A DNA stretch of 64,000 nucleotides, from NCBI GenBank assembly GCA_026392355.1, contig JAPLCF010000043.1, positions 1 to 64,000 of the forward strand, written 5' to 3'. Shown here one piece after another: positions 25,969-34,331 of the stretch (within the stretch, counting starts at the first letter, position 1; each line of letters begins with the position of its first letter). Both the position numbers and the translations under genes were made by a program. This DNA is from Actinomycetota bacterium (GTDB lineage: Bacteria; Actinomycetota; Thermoleophilia; Gaiellales; F1-60-MAGs149). The notes beneath the pieces were generated by a model. That model was not told the origin of the DNA, did no database searches, and saw only the letters and a list, made by a program, of their open reading frames with translations.

Positions 25969-26265
25969 CTACCGAATCGGACGATCGCGCCCGGCGAGCT
26001 TCCGGACGGTGTCGGCGTCATCGCCGGTGACGATCAGCTCGAAGATCGGCTTATCGCTCTTGAGCGTCTGCCGGGTGGTCAGCTTCGTCACGATGATGCC
26101 CATACGCTGGCAGTACGTCAGCAGGCGATCGCGGTCGTTGCAGAGCAGACGCCAGACCTCCTCTTGGAGGTGCCGATCGAAATCGGGAGCCATGCCAACC
26201 TCACCCGTCAGGGCGACGTCAACGGCCGCTCGGTACATCGCTGCGGCGTCATCCATCTCGGTCAT
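25969..26265 (-). CDS. 98-aa protein coupled to the class III aminotransferase
   Basis: This short product begins MTEMDDAAAMYRAAVDVALTG. A predicted helical N-terminal half (DFDRHLQEEVWRLLCNDRDRLLTYCQRMG, about residues 29-57) is followed by a beta-rich C-terminal part (IIVTKLTTRQTLKSDKPIFELIVTG). Its ATG overlaps the aminotransferase stop by 4 nt (ATGA), which supports a real coupled gene; longer frames upstream run opposite the aminotransferase coding sense and are ignored. I do not recognise a family. Small soluble partners beside transaminases are sometimes regulatory, but that is speculation here. Confidence 0.65.
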   Translation of the reverse strand: MTEMDDAAAMYRAAVDVALTGEVGMAPDFDRHLQEEVWRLLCNDRDRLLTYCQRMGIIVTKLTTRQTLKSDKPIFELIVTGDDADTVRKLAGRDRPIR

Positions 26266-27572
26266 GCGGCTCCAATCGCTCCTTCGAGGCGAGCGAGGAC
26301 GATATCCACATCTGCCTCGCTGATATTCAGTGGTGGTGCCAGCATGACAGCCTCGACCACGCGACTGCCGACGCGCGTGACGCACGAGTAGATCATCAGG
26401 TGCTGCTCGCGGGCTGCGGCGACGACGCGGGCAGTCGCGCCGGCGCGGGGCGTGAGGCTCTCGCGGTCCTCAACGAGCTCGATGCCCTGCAAGAGACCCA
26501 TGCCGCGGACCTGCCCGACGTGCGGGCTGCCCGCGGCGATGTGCTCGAGGCCGGCGCGCAGTTGGGCACCCCGCGCCGCGGCGTTGTCGAGCAGCTGCTC
26601 GTCGCGGATCACGCGGATCATCTCGGCGCCGACGGCACAGCCGAGGGGGTAGCCAGAGAACGTGTGGCCGACTGGGAAGCCGTCGGGCCTGCGCATCAGC
26701 ACCTCCGCCACGTGGCCTGCAGCCAGCATGCCGGAGAACGGCACGATGCCGCTCGTCACGCCCTTGGCGAAGGTGATCACGTCGGGCTCGACGTGCCATT
26801 GCTCGACGCCGAACCAGGTGCCGGTCCGGCCAAAGCCGGTGATCGTCTCGTCGCAGATCATCAGGACCTCGTAGCGCGTGCAGAGCTCGCGCACGCCTTG
26901 GAGGTACCCGTCGGGTGGCGTCAAGGCCGCCCCGCTGGCACCCGTGATCGGCTCAATGAATACGGCACCAACGGTTTCGGGCCCCCGGGCGACGATCGCA
27001 GCCTCGAGTTCGGCGAGGGCATACGCGCACTCCTCGACGGGCGTGCGGCGCGCGCCGATGTCGGCGCCGGGCGTGGGGGCGATCGCATTCGGATCGAGCA
27101 GCGCCTCGTAGTCATCGCGGCGCGCCGTGCCCGACAGCCCGAGGGCGCCGACAGTGGAGCCGTGGTACGACGGCACACGCGAGATCAGCCCCGTCTTCTC
27201 GGGCCGGCCGCGCTCCTGCCAGTACAGGAAGACGAGATTGATGGCCGACTCAACGGACTCCGAGCCGGACGAGTTGAAGAACGCCCATGAATCGGGCATC
27301 GGCGAGATCTCGCGCAGCAGCTCGGCGAGCTCGAGCATGGGCTCGTTCGAGAACGAGAAGCGGTAGGTGAAGGTGAGCTGCTCGGCCTGGCGCTTGAGCG
27401 CCTCGACGAGCCGGGGATGGCAGTGCCCGACGCTCATCACCATCGCGCCGCCGCAGGCATCGATCCACTCCTGCCCGTCGCTGGTCCAGATCCGGCAGCC
27501 TTCGCCACGCACGGCCGTCGGCAGCACACGCCCGGGCGTCGCGGTGAGGGAGAAGTCGATCGGGTCGCTCAT
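26262..27572 (-). CDS. Class III PLP aminotransferase
   Basis: The 436-aa product belongs to the omega-aminotransferase/ornithine-aminotransferase group. It has a substrate-side N-terminus, GGAMVMSVGHCHPRLVEAL, NSSGSESVESAINL (PLP phosphate cup), MICDETITGFGRTGTWF with the ring-stacking Asp, and the PLP lysine in ITFAKGVTSGIVP. Length is normal. Start ATG 27572 follows a CACTAT box by 6 nt; the open frame further upstream has no family match. It is first in a minus-strand run aminotransferase, 98-aa gene, proB, proA, GT4. The amine substrate is not predictable from sequence. Confidence 0.9.
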   Translation of the reverse strand: MSDPIDFSLTATPGRVLPTAVRGEGCRIWTSDGQEWIDACGGAMVMSVGHCHPRLVEALKRQAEQLTFTYRFSFSNEPMLELAELLREISPMPDSWAFFNSSGSESVESAINLVFLYWQERGRPEKTGLISRVPSYHGSTVGALGLSGTARRDDYEALLDPNAIAPTPGADIGARRTPVEECAYALAELEAAIVARGPETVGAVFIEPITGASGAALTPPDGYLQGVRELCTRYEVLMICDETITGFGRTGTWFGVEQWHVEPDVITFAKGVTSGIVPFSGMLAAGHVAEVLMRRPDGFPVGHTFSGYPLGCAVGAEMIRVIRDEQLLDNAAARGAQLRAGLEHIAAGSPHVGQVRGMGLLQGIELVEDRESLTPRAGATARVVAAAREQHLMIYSCVTRVGSRVVEAVMLAPPLNISEADVDIVLARLEGAIGAA

Positions 27573-27578
27573 GTGCCG

Positions 27579-27584
27579 ATAGTG
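27579..27584 (-). promoter_or_regulatory. -10 element of leaderless aminotransferase gene
   Basis: Minus-strand CACTAT (one mismatch to TANNNT) is followed by 6 nt and ATG 27572. Confidence 0.35.
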
Positions 27585-27639
27585 TGCCGCACAGCGCCGG
27601 TACTGAGCGAACTTCGCGTCGGGGAGGCATGATTCGTCC

Positions 27640-28722
27640 GTGGGCATCGGGAGGAGCGCAACGCGGATCGGTCTGCTCGCGGCAGGAGTCGCCGTGGCGA
27701 TGGTCGTGGCTGCCTGTGGTTCGACAGACCGCACGGTGACCAACGCCGCATCGATCAATCCACTGACCGCGACCATCCCGGTCTCGACGATTCCCGCCGA
27801 CACGCCGGTGGAGCCGGGCATCTTTCGTCTGACGGGGCAGCCGTCGCTCGCGCTCGATCTCGTGCGCTCGGGCGCGGCGCTGGGCTTCGCCGGGCGCGAG
27901 GGTCTGAGCATGCGCATTCGCTCCTCGGCGTCGATGGACGACGTGCTGGCTGCGCTGCGGTCGGGCACTGCCGATGCTGCGGTGGTCAGCTCGGATCAGG
28001 CGCTGATCCTCGCAGCCAAGGGTGCAGAGATTCGGATTGTGCTGCTCCTGACGTCCGTGACGTCTGGCGAGGCGATCTTGGCGAGCCCCGAGGTTGGCGA
28101 CGTCGAGGGGCTGGTGGGCCGGCGCATCACGTACGCGGCCGGCACCGACGGCGAGCTGCTGCTGCGCGGCACACTCACCGCCAACAACGTCCCCGTGACC
28201 AAGGTCGAGCTGGTCCGCACCGGTGGCCGCAGCCCGAGCGAGCTGCTGCTGGAGGGCACGGTCGATGCTGCGGTCGATCGCGAGCTAGAGGTGACAGCGG
28301 CGCAAGCCACCGACGAGGGTCTTGAGGTGATCGCCACTGCGGGGGACCAGCCCGGCCTGCTCTCGAGCGTGCTCGTGGTGCGTGAGGAGACCGCGGCGGA
28401 GCGCCCGGGACAGCTCCTCGGCTTTATCCGCGCCTGGCAGGACCTCTACCTGTTCGAGCGCGATCGCCTCGACGTTGTGGCGACGGGTATCGCGGCGATG
28501 CAGGATGTCTCCGTCGAGGACGCGACCATAGAGCTCACCGGCATCGGCCTGTACGACATCTCCGCGAACGCGATCGATTTGTTCCCCGGTGGCGCGTACT
28601 ACGACCAGACGCTCACGCAGATCGATGCCGCGGCCACGGCGGCCGGCTGGCTGCCGGCACCCGTCGATGCGCGTGCGTTGATCGACGGTACCTTCGCCCA
28701 GACCGTTGCGACTGCGCGATGA
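27640..28722 (+). CDS. Substrate-binding lipoprotein (NMT1/SsuA-like)
   Basis: The 360-aa product has a lipoprotein signal: basic start, hydrophobic stretch 10-24, and lipobox VVAACGS with the modified Cys at residue 26. A Thr/Pro-rich linker leads to a periplasmic-binding-protein domain of the NMT1/SsuA type (DVLAALRSGTADAAVVSSDQALILAAKGAEIRIVLL; VGRRITYAAGTDGELLLRGTL). Such proteins deliver thiamine precursors, sulfonates, nitrate or similar small ligands to ABC importers, but no permease or ATPase gene is adjacent. GTG 27640 lies 6 nt after a weak CATGAT box. The downstream hutH starts 7 nt after its stop, hinting at a histidine-related ligand. Confidence 0.82.
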   Translation: MGIGRSATRIGLLAAGVAVAMVVAACGSTDRTVTNAASINPLTATIPVSTIPADTPVEPGIFRLTGQPSLALDLVRSGAALGFAGREGLSMRIRSSASMDDVLAALRSGTADAAVVSSDQALILAAKGAEIRIVLLLTSVTSGEAILASPEVGDVEGLVGRRITYAAGTDGELLLRGTLTANNVPVTKVELVRTGGRSPSELLLEGTVDAAVDRELEVTAAQATDEGLEVIATAGDQPGLLSSVLVVREETAAERPGQLLGFIRAWQDLYLFERDRLDVVATGIAAMQDVSVEDATIELTGIGLYDISANAIDLFPGGAYYDQTLTQIDAAATAAGWLPAPVDARALIDGTFAQTVATAR

Positions 28723-28729
28723 TGTCGGC

Positions 28730-30244
28730 ATGTCTGTGACGCGGATCGTGCTCGATGGCGGCGCTCTGACGCGCGCCGAGGTCGTCGCGGTGGCGCGCGG
28801 TGAGGCCGAGGTCGCCATCGGCGAGCACGCCCGCGGAAGCATCGCCGCCGCTGCCGCGTTGATCGCCCGCGTGGCCGGTGAGGGCCAGGCTGTCTATGGC
28901 GTCACGACGGGGTTTGGCTCTCTCGAATCGGTGCGCATCCCCGATGATCAGCTGTCCGAGCTGCAGGTCAACATCGTGCGCAGCCATGCGGTCGGTGTGG
29001 GCGAGCCCCTGCCGGTGGAGGTAGTGCGCGGCATGCTCGTGCTCTTGGCGGCGTCGCTGTCGCGCGGGCATTCGGGTGTGCGCGTCGACATCGTCGAAGC
29101 GCTCGTCGAGTTGCTCAATGCCGGCATCACGCCGGTCGTGCCATCTCGTGGGTCGGTTGGTGCCAGTGGCGACCTGGCACCACTGGCGCATCTCGCACTC
29201 GTCCTGATCGGTGAGGGTGAGGCCTTGACGCCCGCGGGTGAGCGCGTCGATGGCGCGACGGCATTGCGCCTGGTTGGCGTTGAGCCGATTGCGCTCGGCC
29301 CCAAGGAGGGGCTGGCGCTGCTCAACGGCACGCACCTGATGGCGGCGATCGGTGCGCTCGCACTCACGGAAGCCGAGCATCTGTTCGACGCCGCGCAGGT
29401 GGCTGCCGCGATGAGCGTCGATGCACTCCTCGGCTCGTCCGCGCCGTTCGACCCGCGGCTGCACGTCCTGCGCAACCGGCCGCAGCAGCAGGCGGTCGCC
29501 GCGCGCCTGCTCGAGCTGATCGACGGGTCGGAGATGCGCGAGAGCCACGTCGACTGCGAGCGCGTGCAGGACGCGTACACGTTGCGCTGCATCCCGCAGG
29601 TACTCGGCGCGATCGGCGAGGCCCTGGACTACATCGACCGCGCGATCGAGCCCGAGTTCGGCGCGGTTACCGACAACCCACTGCTCTTCGTGGACGACGG
29701 CGACGTCCTGAGCGGTGGCAACTTCCACGGCCAGCCGTTGTCGCTGCCGCTCGACATGCTGACGATCGCCGTCCAGGAGCTCGCAGCGTTCTCCGAGCGC
29801 CGGATCTTCCGCCTGATGGATGGCCGCAGCGGCGACCCGCACGCTTTGCCGCCCTTTCTGATTGCCGATCCGGGCACGAAGTCCGGCCTGATGATCGCGC
29901 AGTACATGGCCGCGAGTCTCGTCGCCGAGGGCGCGGTCCTGTCGCATCCCGCCGGCGTTGGCAGCCTGCCGACCAGCGCCGGGCAAGAAGACTTCAACTC
30001 GATGGGGGCTACCGCCGGCCTGCAGGCACTGCAGGTTCTCGCACTCGCGCGGCGCGTCGTCGCAGTCGAGTTGATCGCCGCCGCCCAAGGCTTCGATCTT
30101 CGCCGACCGCTTCTGTCGGGCCCCAAGCTCGAGGCCGAGTACGCGAAGGTGCGCGAGCTCTCGCCACCACTGGTCGAGGACCGCTCCCAATCGGCTGAGT
30201 TCGAGGCGGTCGCCGAGGCGATCCGCGTCGGCGTCTTCGGGTAG
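28730..30244 (+). CDS. hutH: Histidine ammonia-lyase
   Basis: HutH removes ammonia from histidine to give urocanate. The 504-aa product carries the Ala-Ser-Gly triad (A145-S146-G147 in GSVGASGDLAPLAH) that cyclises to the MIO electrophile, the N-terminal YGVTTGFGSL tyrosine loop, and the family segments QDAYTLRCIPQVLGA and GNFHGQP. Length is typical. Histidine and tyrosine ammonia-lyases are close relatives; the adjacent hutD supports histidine. hutU, hutI and hutG are not in the window. It is convergent with hutD, with 5 nt between the stops. Confidence 0.9.
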   Translation: MSVTRIVLDGGALTRAEVVAVARGEAEVAIGEHARGSIAAAAALIARVAGEGQAVYGVTTGFGSLESVRIPDDQLSELQVNIVRSHAVGVGEPLPVEVVRGMLVLLAASLSRGHSGVRVDIVEALVELLNAGITPVVPSRGSVGASGDLAPLAHLALVLIGEGEALTPAGERVDGATALRLVGVEPIALGPKEGLALLNGTHLMAAIGALALTEAEHLFDAAQVAAAMSVDALLGSSAPFDPRLHVLRNRPQQQAVAARLLELIDGSEMRESHVDCERVQDAYTLRCIPQVLGAIGEALDYIDRAIEPEFGAVTDNPLLFVDDGDVLSGGNFHGQPLSLPLDMLTIAVQELAAFSERRIFRLMDGRSGDPHALPPFLIADPGTKSGLMIAQYMAASLVAEGAVLSHPAGVGSLPTSAGQEDFNSMGATAGLQALQVLALARRVVAVELIAAAQGFDLRRPLLSGPKLEAEYAKVRELSPPLVEDRSQSAEFEAVAEAIRVGVFG

Positions 30245-30249
30245 CGGCG

Positions 30250-30813
30250 CTAGCTGATGGTGGCGAGGTAGACCTCGCCGTCCACCACGGTGAGTGTCCC
30301 GCCGTCGTCGATCTGCAACGCGTCCTGCTCGCCGAGCACGTGCTCTTCGTCGTCGAGCGCGATGGTGGCGGAACCGCCGAGCGCAATCGCAAACGCAATG
30401 GGTGCGTCGATGCGAAGCTCATCGCCGATCTGCAGTACTTCGACAGCGCCCTCGGCACGCGTGCGATCCCACATCAGGTTGAGGTCGCGCCCCGTGCCGG
30501 GCGCCATCGTGAGGCTGGTCGGGACGTCGCCAGGAAACGCAATCGACTCGTGGTGGCCGAGCGGAGTGGGGGCTGCACCATCGATCATCAACGTCACGTC
30601 GTCGCCCGCCAGCAGGACGAGGATGCGATCGACGTCGGCGATTTCCGAGAATGGGCCATCGCCCGTGAGGTCGGCCATCGAGAGGCGCCAGCGGAAGGGC
30701 GCGGCCGAGGATCCGGGGGCGTCGTCGATCGCAATCTCATGCGTGGTGCCTGCGCCATTGCGCCAGGGCATGGCGGTGTAGCCCGATGCGGGCAAGTGCG
30801 TGATCAGCGCCAT
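30250..30813 (-). CDS. hutD: HutD/Ves-family protein
   Basis: HutD proteins are small cupin-fold proteins found with histidine-utilisation genes and thought to limit histidine flux. The 187-aa product shows the diagnostic MPWRNGAGTTHEIA near residues 15-28, FRWRLSMADL, and SEIADVDRILVLL. It lies tail to tail with hutH. The ATG at 30813 lies 6 nt after a CATACT box. The family match is clear; biochemical function is not established beyond its hut context. Confidence 0.87.
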   Translation of the reverse strand: MALITHLPASGYTAMPWRNGAGTTHEIAIDDAPGSSAAPFRWRLSMADLTGDGPFSEIADVDRILVLLAGDDVTLMIDGAAPTPLGHHESIAFPGDVPTSLTMAPGTGRDLNLMWDRTRAEGAVEVLQIGDELRIDAPIAFAIALGGSATIALDDEEHVLGEQDALQIDDGGTLTVVDGEVYLATIS

Positions 30814-30819
30814 GGCAGG

Positions 30820-30825
30820 AGTATG
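30820..30825 (-). promoter_or_regulatory. -10 element of leaderless hutD
   Basis: Minus-strand CATACT (one mismatch to TANNNT) is followed by 6 nt and ATG 30813. Confidence 0.35.
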
Positions 30826-30881
30826 CGCACGCCGCCGGATCCGCGGCGCCTGTACGATCCCGCCAACGCACGTCGTCGACG

Positions 30882-31985
30882 ATGAGCACTCTGCCCCGCA
30901 CCACCAAGACCCGCCTCCCCTCGGAGGTGTTCGACCTGCCGATCGAGAAGATCCGCTCTGGCTGGTACTCGGACGCGTACTTCAACCACACGCAGAAGGT
31001 CTTGATGCGTGATGAGCACCGCCCGCGCGTGCTGGTGCAGGTCTTCCAGCGCGGCTCGTCGGTGCTTGGTGGCGTCGATGAGGCGATCGCCACACTGCGC
31101 GAGTGCGCCGGCTTGGTCCGCGAGGACGGCACGTGGGAGGCCGGCTGGGACGACCTGGTCGTGCACGCGCTGTACGACGGCGACGAGATCTCGCCCTGGG
31201 AGAGCGTCCTGACGATCGAGGGCGACTACGCGTACTTCTGTCATCTCGAGACCGTCTACCTCGGCAGCCTCGCGCGCCGCAGCCTCGTCGCCACGAACGT
31301 GCACGAGGTCGTGCAGGCCGCCTCGCCGAAGCCGATCATGTACTTCCCCGCCCGGCACGACCATTACCGCGTGCAGACGGGCGACGGCTACGCGGCGCAC
31401 ATCGCCGGCGCGATCGGCGTCTCGACCGACGCGCAGGCCGACTGGTGGGGCGAGCGCGGTCTCGGCACCGTTCCGCACGGCCTGATCGCCGCGTACAACG
31501 GCGACACCGTTGCGGCGGCTGAGGCCTTTGCGCGCTGCTCCGACCCCGGCCAGAATCTCGTCGTCCTCGTCGATTTCGACAACGACTGCCCCGGCACCGC
31601 CGTGCGCGTCGCCGAGGCGCTCGGCGATCGCCTGTGGGGCGTGCGCCTCGACACGTCGGGGACGATGGTCGATAGCTCGCTGTGGGACATGATGGGTCGC
31701 TTCGATCCGCGTGGCGTCAACCCGCAGCTGGTCTGGAACGTTCGCAGCGCGCTCGATAAGGCGGGCTTCGAGGACGTGCGCATCGTCGTCTCCGGTGGCT
31801 TCACCGCCTCGAAGATCCGCGAGTTCGAGACGGCTGGGGTGCCTGTCGACTCGTATGGCGTCGGCTCGGCGCTGATCCGTGGTTCGTGCGACTTCACGGC
31901 TGACGTTGTGATGGTCGATGGCAAGCCCGGCGGCAAAGTCGGTCGCGAGCCCCTACCGAACCCGCGCCTCGAGCGCGTGGTCTAG
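30882..31985 (+). CDS. pncB: Nicotinate phosphoribosyltransferase
   Basis: This enzyme makes nicotinate mononucleotide from nicotinate and PRPP in NAD salvage. The 367-aa product is of the shorter type; it has the substrate-side SDAYF segment, ETVYLGSLARRS, PARHDHYRVQTGDGYAAHIAGA, and the phosphate-binding VSGGFTASKIREFETAGVPVDSYGVGS near the C-terminus. A TACGAT box lies 23 nt upstream of ATG 30882, so it may have a short leader. It is divergent from hutD. A quinolinate phosphoribosyltransferase is unlikely given the motifs. Confidence 0.88.
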   Translation: MSTLPRTTKTRLPSEVFDLPIEKIRSGWYSDAYFNHTQKVLMRDEHRPRVLVQVFQRGSSVLGGVDEAIATLRECAGLVREDGTWEAGWDDLVVHALYDGDEISPWESVLTIEGDYAYFCHLETVYLGSLARRSLVATNVHEVVQAASPKPIMYFPARHDHYRVQTGDGYAAHIAGAIGVSTDAQADWWGERGLGTVPHGLIAAYNGDTVAAAEAFARCSDPGQNLVVLVDFDNDCPGTAVRVAEALGDRLWGVRLDTSGTMVDSSLWDMMGRFDPRGVNPQLVWNVRSALDKAGFEDVRIVVSGGFTASKIREFETAGVPVDSYGVGSALIRGSCDFTADVVMVDGKPGGKVGREPLPNPRLERVV

Positions 31986-31998
31986 GCGCAGGCTCCGA

Positions 31999-32004
31999 TA
32001 CGCT
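31999..32004 (+). promoter_or_regulatory. -10 element of the methylmalonyl-CoA epimerase gene
   Basis: TACGCT is followed by 8 nt and GTG 32013. Confidence 0.4.
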
Positions 32005-32012
32005 TCCGCCTC

Positions 32013-32432
32013 GTGCAGGGCGCCATTGGCATTCATCACATCGGCATCGCCGTCGCGGATCTCGACTCCGCTGCTGAGCGCTGGGCGCTGATGGTTGGCG
32101 CCGTCGTCGATCACGGCCAGGACTCCGAGGAGCTCGGTACCCGCGCGCTCGCGATCCGCACGCCGCAGGGCCCAATGCTCGAACTCGTCGCGCCGTACAG
32201 CGAGGACACGCCCGTCGGCCGCTTCATCGCGAAGCGCGGCGAGGGCATGCACCACGTGGCGTACGAGGTCGGCGATATCGAAGCCGAGGTCGCCCGTCTG
32301 GTCGCCGAGGGCGTCGAGATGATCGACGAGCAGCCGCGCGCCGGCCTCTTCGGTCTGCAGGTCGCATTCATTCATCCCGAGGCCGTGCAGGGTGTCCTGC
32401 TCGAGCTCGTCCAACCTGGAGGTTCGCACTGA
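32013..32432 (+). CDS. mce: Methylmalonyl-CoA epimerase (VOC family)
   Basis: The enzyme interconverts the two epimers of methylmalonyl-CoA in propionate metabolism. The 139-aa product contains the family start IGIHHIGIAVADLDSAAERW with the metal-binding His, a second metal-site region in MHHVAYEVGDIEAEV, and the C-terminal metal Glu in GVLLELVQP. GTG start 32013 fits the conserved length and follows a -10 box. The stop overlaps the DUF3107 ATG by one base. Mutase genes are not in the window. Confidence 0.88.
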   Translation: MQGAIGIHHIGIAVADLDSAAERWALMVGAVVDHGQDSEELGTRALAIRTPQGPMLELVAPYSEDTPVGRFIAKRGEGMHHVAYEVGDIEAEVARLVAEGVEMIDEQPRAGLFGLQVAFIHPEAVQGVLLELVQPGGSH

Positions 32433-32647
32433 TGGCAGAGAACACGCGTGTCGAGATCGGTTTCGTCGGTGGTGGCGCTGCGAGCGCCTCGCTGGACGAT
32501 GCGGCGACAAAGAAGTTGCTGAAGGCGGTCGAGAAGAACGACGAGGAGCTCGTCGAGCTGCCCGGCGACAGCGGTGCACTGCACGTCCGCGCCAGCCAGG
32601 TCGCCTGGGTGCGCGTGCACTCGAAGGACTCGCGCGTCGGCTTCTAG
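32432..32647 (+). CDS. DUF3107-family small protein
   Basis: The 71-aa product has the pattern of actinobacterial DUF3107 proteins: an N-terminal VEIGF strand, a helix with ATKKLLKAVEKND, LVELPGDSGALHVRASQVAWVRV, and the characteristic C-terminal RVGF. Function is unknown; an M. tuberculosis family member of similar size is known only as a hypothetical protein. It is translationally coupled to mce (TGATG). Confidence 0.8.
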   Translation: MAENTRVEIGFVGGGAASASLDDAATKKLLKAVEKNDEELVELPGDSGALHVRASQVAWVRVHSKDSRVGF

Positions 32648-33173
32648 CCCGCTCGCCGGGGCGGTTAGCGCTGCCGACGACCTGCTGCTGTCCGCGGCGG
32701 CGCAGCTGCGCCATCCGGACCGCGACCAGCTCGTGGCGGGATTTTCCAAGCTCGGTAACTCCGGCGTCGGTTGGGTTGCCCTCGGCGGCCTCGTTGCGCT
32801 CGCGCGTCGCGATCCCCGGCCGGCCGTCGCCGTTGCGGTGGCGGTGTGGGGGACGCTCGCGGTCAACTACGGCGTCAAGCAACTCGCCAACCGCGAGCGC
32901 CCGCAGCACGAGGACGCACCGCAACTGATCGACGCGCCAACCTCGTCGTCGTTTCCGTCGTCGCACGCCGCGATGGCCGCTGCCGGCTCGCTCGTGCTGG
33001 GGCAGGCCGTACCCGCCGCGCGCCTGCCGCTCAAGCTCGCAGCGCTTGCGATGGCCGGCAGTCGCGTCTATCTCGGCGTGCATCACCCGAGCGATGTCGT
33101 CGTGGGGTACGCCCTCGGCGCTGTGACGGGCCGCGTCTCGCGGGCCCTCCTGCCGGCGCGTCGGCGCAGGTAG
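32574..33173 (+). CDS. PAP2-family lipid phosphatase (start uncertain)
   Basis: PAP2 membrane phosphatases remove phosphate from lipids such as undecaprenyl diphosphate or phosphatidic acid. The three signature motifs are KQLANRERP, PSSHA and SRVYLGVHHPSDVVVG, separated by hydrophobic helices. The conserved part begins around base 32670, but no ATG, GTG or TTG occurs there in frame; the only standard start is GTG 32574, inside DUF3107 (74-nt overlap), which adds about 35 low-similarity residues. A non-standard start or a longer overlap are both possible. At 199 aa it is otherwise normal. Confidence 0.8.
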   Translation: MHCTSAPARSPGCACTRRTRASASSPLAGAVSAADDLLLSAAAQLRHPDRDQLVAGFSKLGNSGVGWVALGGLVALARRDPRPAVAVAVAVWGTLAVNYGVKQLANRERPQHEDAPQLIDAPTSSSFPSSHAAMAAAGSLVLGQAVPAARLPLKLAALAMAGSRVYLGVHHPSDVVVGYALGAVTGRVSRALLPARRRR

Positions 33174-33187
33174 CACCCGGCCCCGGA

Positions 33188-33193
33188 TATCGT
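33188..33193 (+). promoter_or_regulatory. -10 element of leaderless ychF
   Basis: TATCGT is followed by 7 nt and ATG 33201. Confidence 0.5.
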
Positions 33194-33200
33194 CCGAGGC

Positions 33201-34283
33201 ATGGCGAGCCTCGAGATCGGGATCATCGGTCTGCCCAACTGCGGCAAGACCACCATCTTCAACGCGCTGACCGGCGCGGGTGTAGTGGTGCAGCCCTACG
33301 CCGCGACGGAGGTCTCGGTGAACACGGGCATCGCGCAGGTGCCGGATGAGCGCATGGCGCCGCTGGCTACCGTCGAGGACTCGCAGAAGCTCGTGCCGCC
33401 GACCGTGCAGCTGGTGGACGTCGCCGGCCTCCAGCGTGGCGGTGGTCGAGACGGTGGCCTCTCTGGCGAATTCCTGCAGGCGCTGCGCGCCGCGGATGCC
33501 CTCATCCACGTCGTGCGCACGTTCGAGGACGACGCGGTCTTCCATGTCGATGGGCGCATCGACCCGGCCGAGGATGCCGAAGGCGTCGACCTCGAGCTGC
33601 TCTTCGCCGACGGCATGCTGATCTCCAAGCGCACCGAGCGCCTCCAGCGCGCCGTGCAGGTGGGGCAGAAGGATGCGAAGGCCGAAGCCGATCTGCTGGC
33701 TGAGCTGGCCGCGCACCTCGACGGCGGTGGTACCGCACGCACCTTTGCCAAGAAGGATGACCTGCCCGCGGAGGTGCAGCTCGAGCTGCTCACGCTGAAG
33801 CCGATGATGTACGTCGCCAACACCTCCGAGTCCGGCGACCCCGACGGTGTCGCAGCCCTTAAGACGTACGCCGGCGACGCCGAGGTCGTAGCGGTGGCCG
33901 GCCGCTTCGAGGCCGAGCTCGCCGAGATCGAGGATCCCGAGGAGCGCGCGATGTTCCTCGCCGAGATCGGGCAGGAGGAGCCGAGCGCCCCGCGCGTGGC
34001 TGCCGCCGCCTTCCGCATGCTCGAGCTGATCACGTTCTTCACGGCCGGCCCGAAGGACGTCTGGGCCTGGACGATCCGCAAGGGCTCGAATGCCGTCGAG
34101 GCGGGCGGCAAGATCCACACCGATATTGCGCGTGGCTTCATTCGCGCCGAGGTGATCAACTGGAAGGACCTCGTCGACGCAGGCTCGCGTGCCGAGGCCA
34201 CCAAGCTCGGCCAGCTGCGTGTTGAGGGCAAGGAGTACATCGTCCAAGACGGTGATGTTCTGAACGTGCGTTTCAACGTCTAG
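33201..34283 (+). CDS. ychF: YchF/Obg-family translation-associated ATPase
   Basis: YchF is a universally conserved P-loop NTPase that prefers ATP and binds ribosomes. The 360-aa product has the P-loop GLPNCGKTTIF (10-20), the switch-II VDVAGLQRGGGRDGGLSGEFL, an NTSE in place of NKxD (the ATP-selectivity variant), a coiled helical insert (about 130-195), and the C-terminal TGS domain (GKIHTDIARGFIRAEVI...GKEYIVQDGDVLNVRFN). Length is typical. Confidence 0.95.
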   Translation: MASLEIGIIGLPNCGKTTIFNALTGAGVVVQPYAATEVSVNTGIAQVPDERMAPLATVEDSQKLVPPTVQLVDVAGLQRGGGRDGGLSGEFLQALRAADALIHVVRTFEDDAVFHVDGRIDPAEDAEGVDLELLFADGMLISKRTERLQRAVQVGQKDAKAEADLLAELAAHLDGGGTARTFAKKDDLPAEVQLELLTLKPMMYVANTSESGDPDGVAALKTYAGDAEVVAVAGRFEAELAEIEDPEERAMFLAEIGQEEPSAPRVAAAAFRMLELITFFTAGPKDVWAWTIRKGSNAVEAGGKIHTDIARGFIRAEVINWKDLVDAGSRAEATKLGQLRVEGKEYIVQDGDVLNVRFNV

Positions 34284-34287
34284 GCGC

Positions 34288-34293
34288 TACGCT
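34288..34293 (+). promoter_or_regulatory. -10 element upstream of the SnoaL-like gene
   Basis: TACGCT begins 5 nt after the ychF stop and predicts a 30-nt leader that carries a full Shine-Dalgarno, GAAGGAG (34319-34325), 6 nt before ATG 34332. Confidence 0.4.
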
Positions 34294-34331
34294 CCCGGCA
34301 CGGACGATCGATCGCCCCGAAGGAGCAGACG

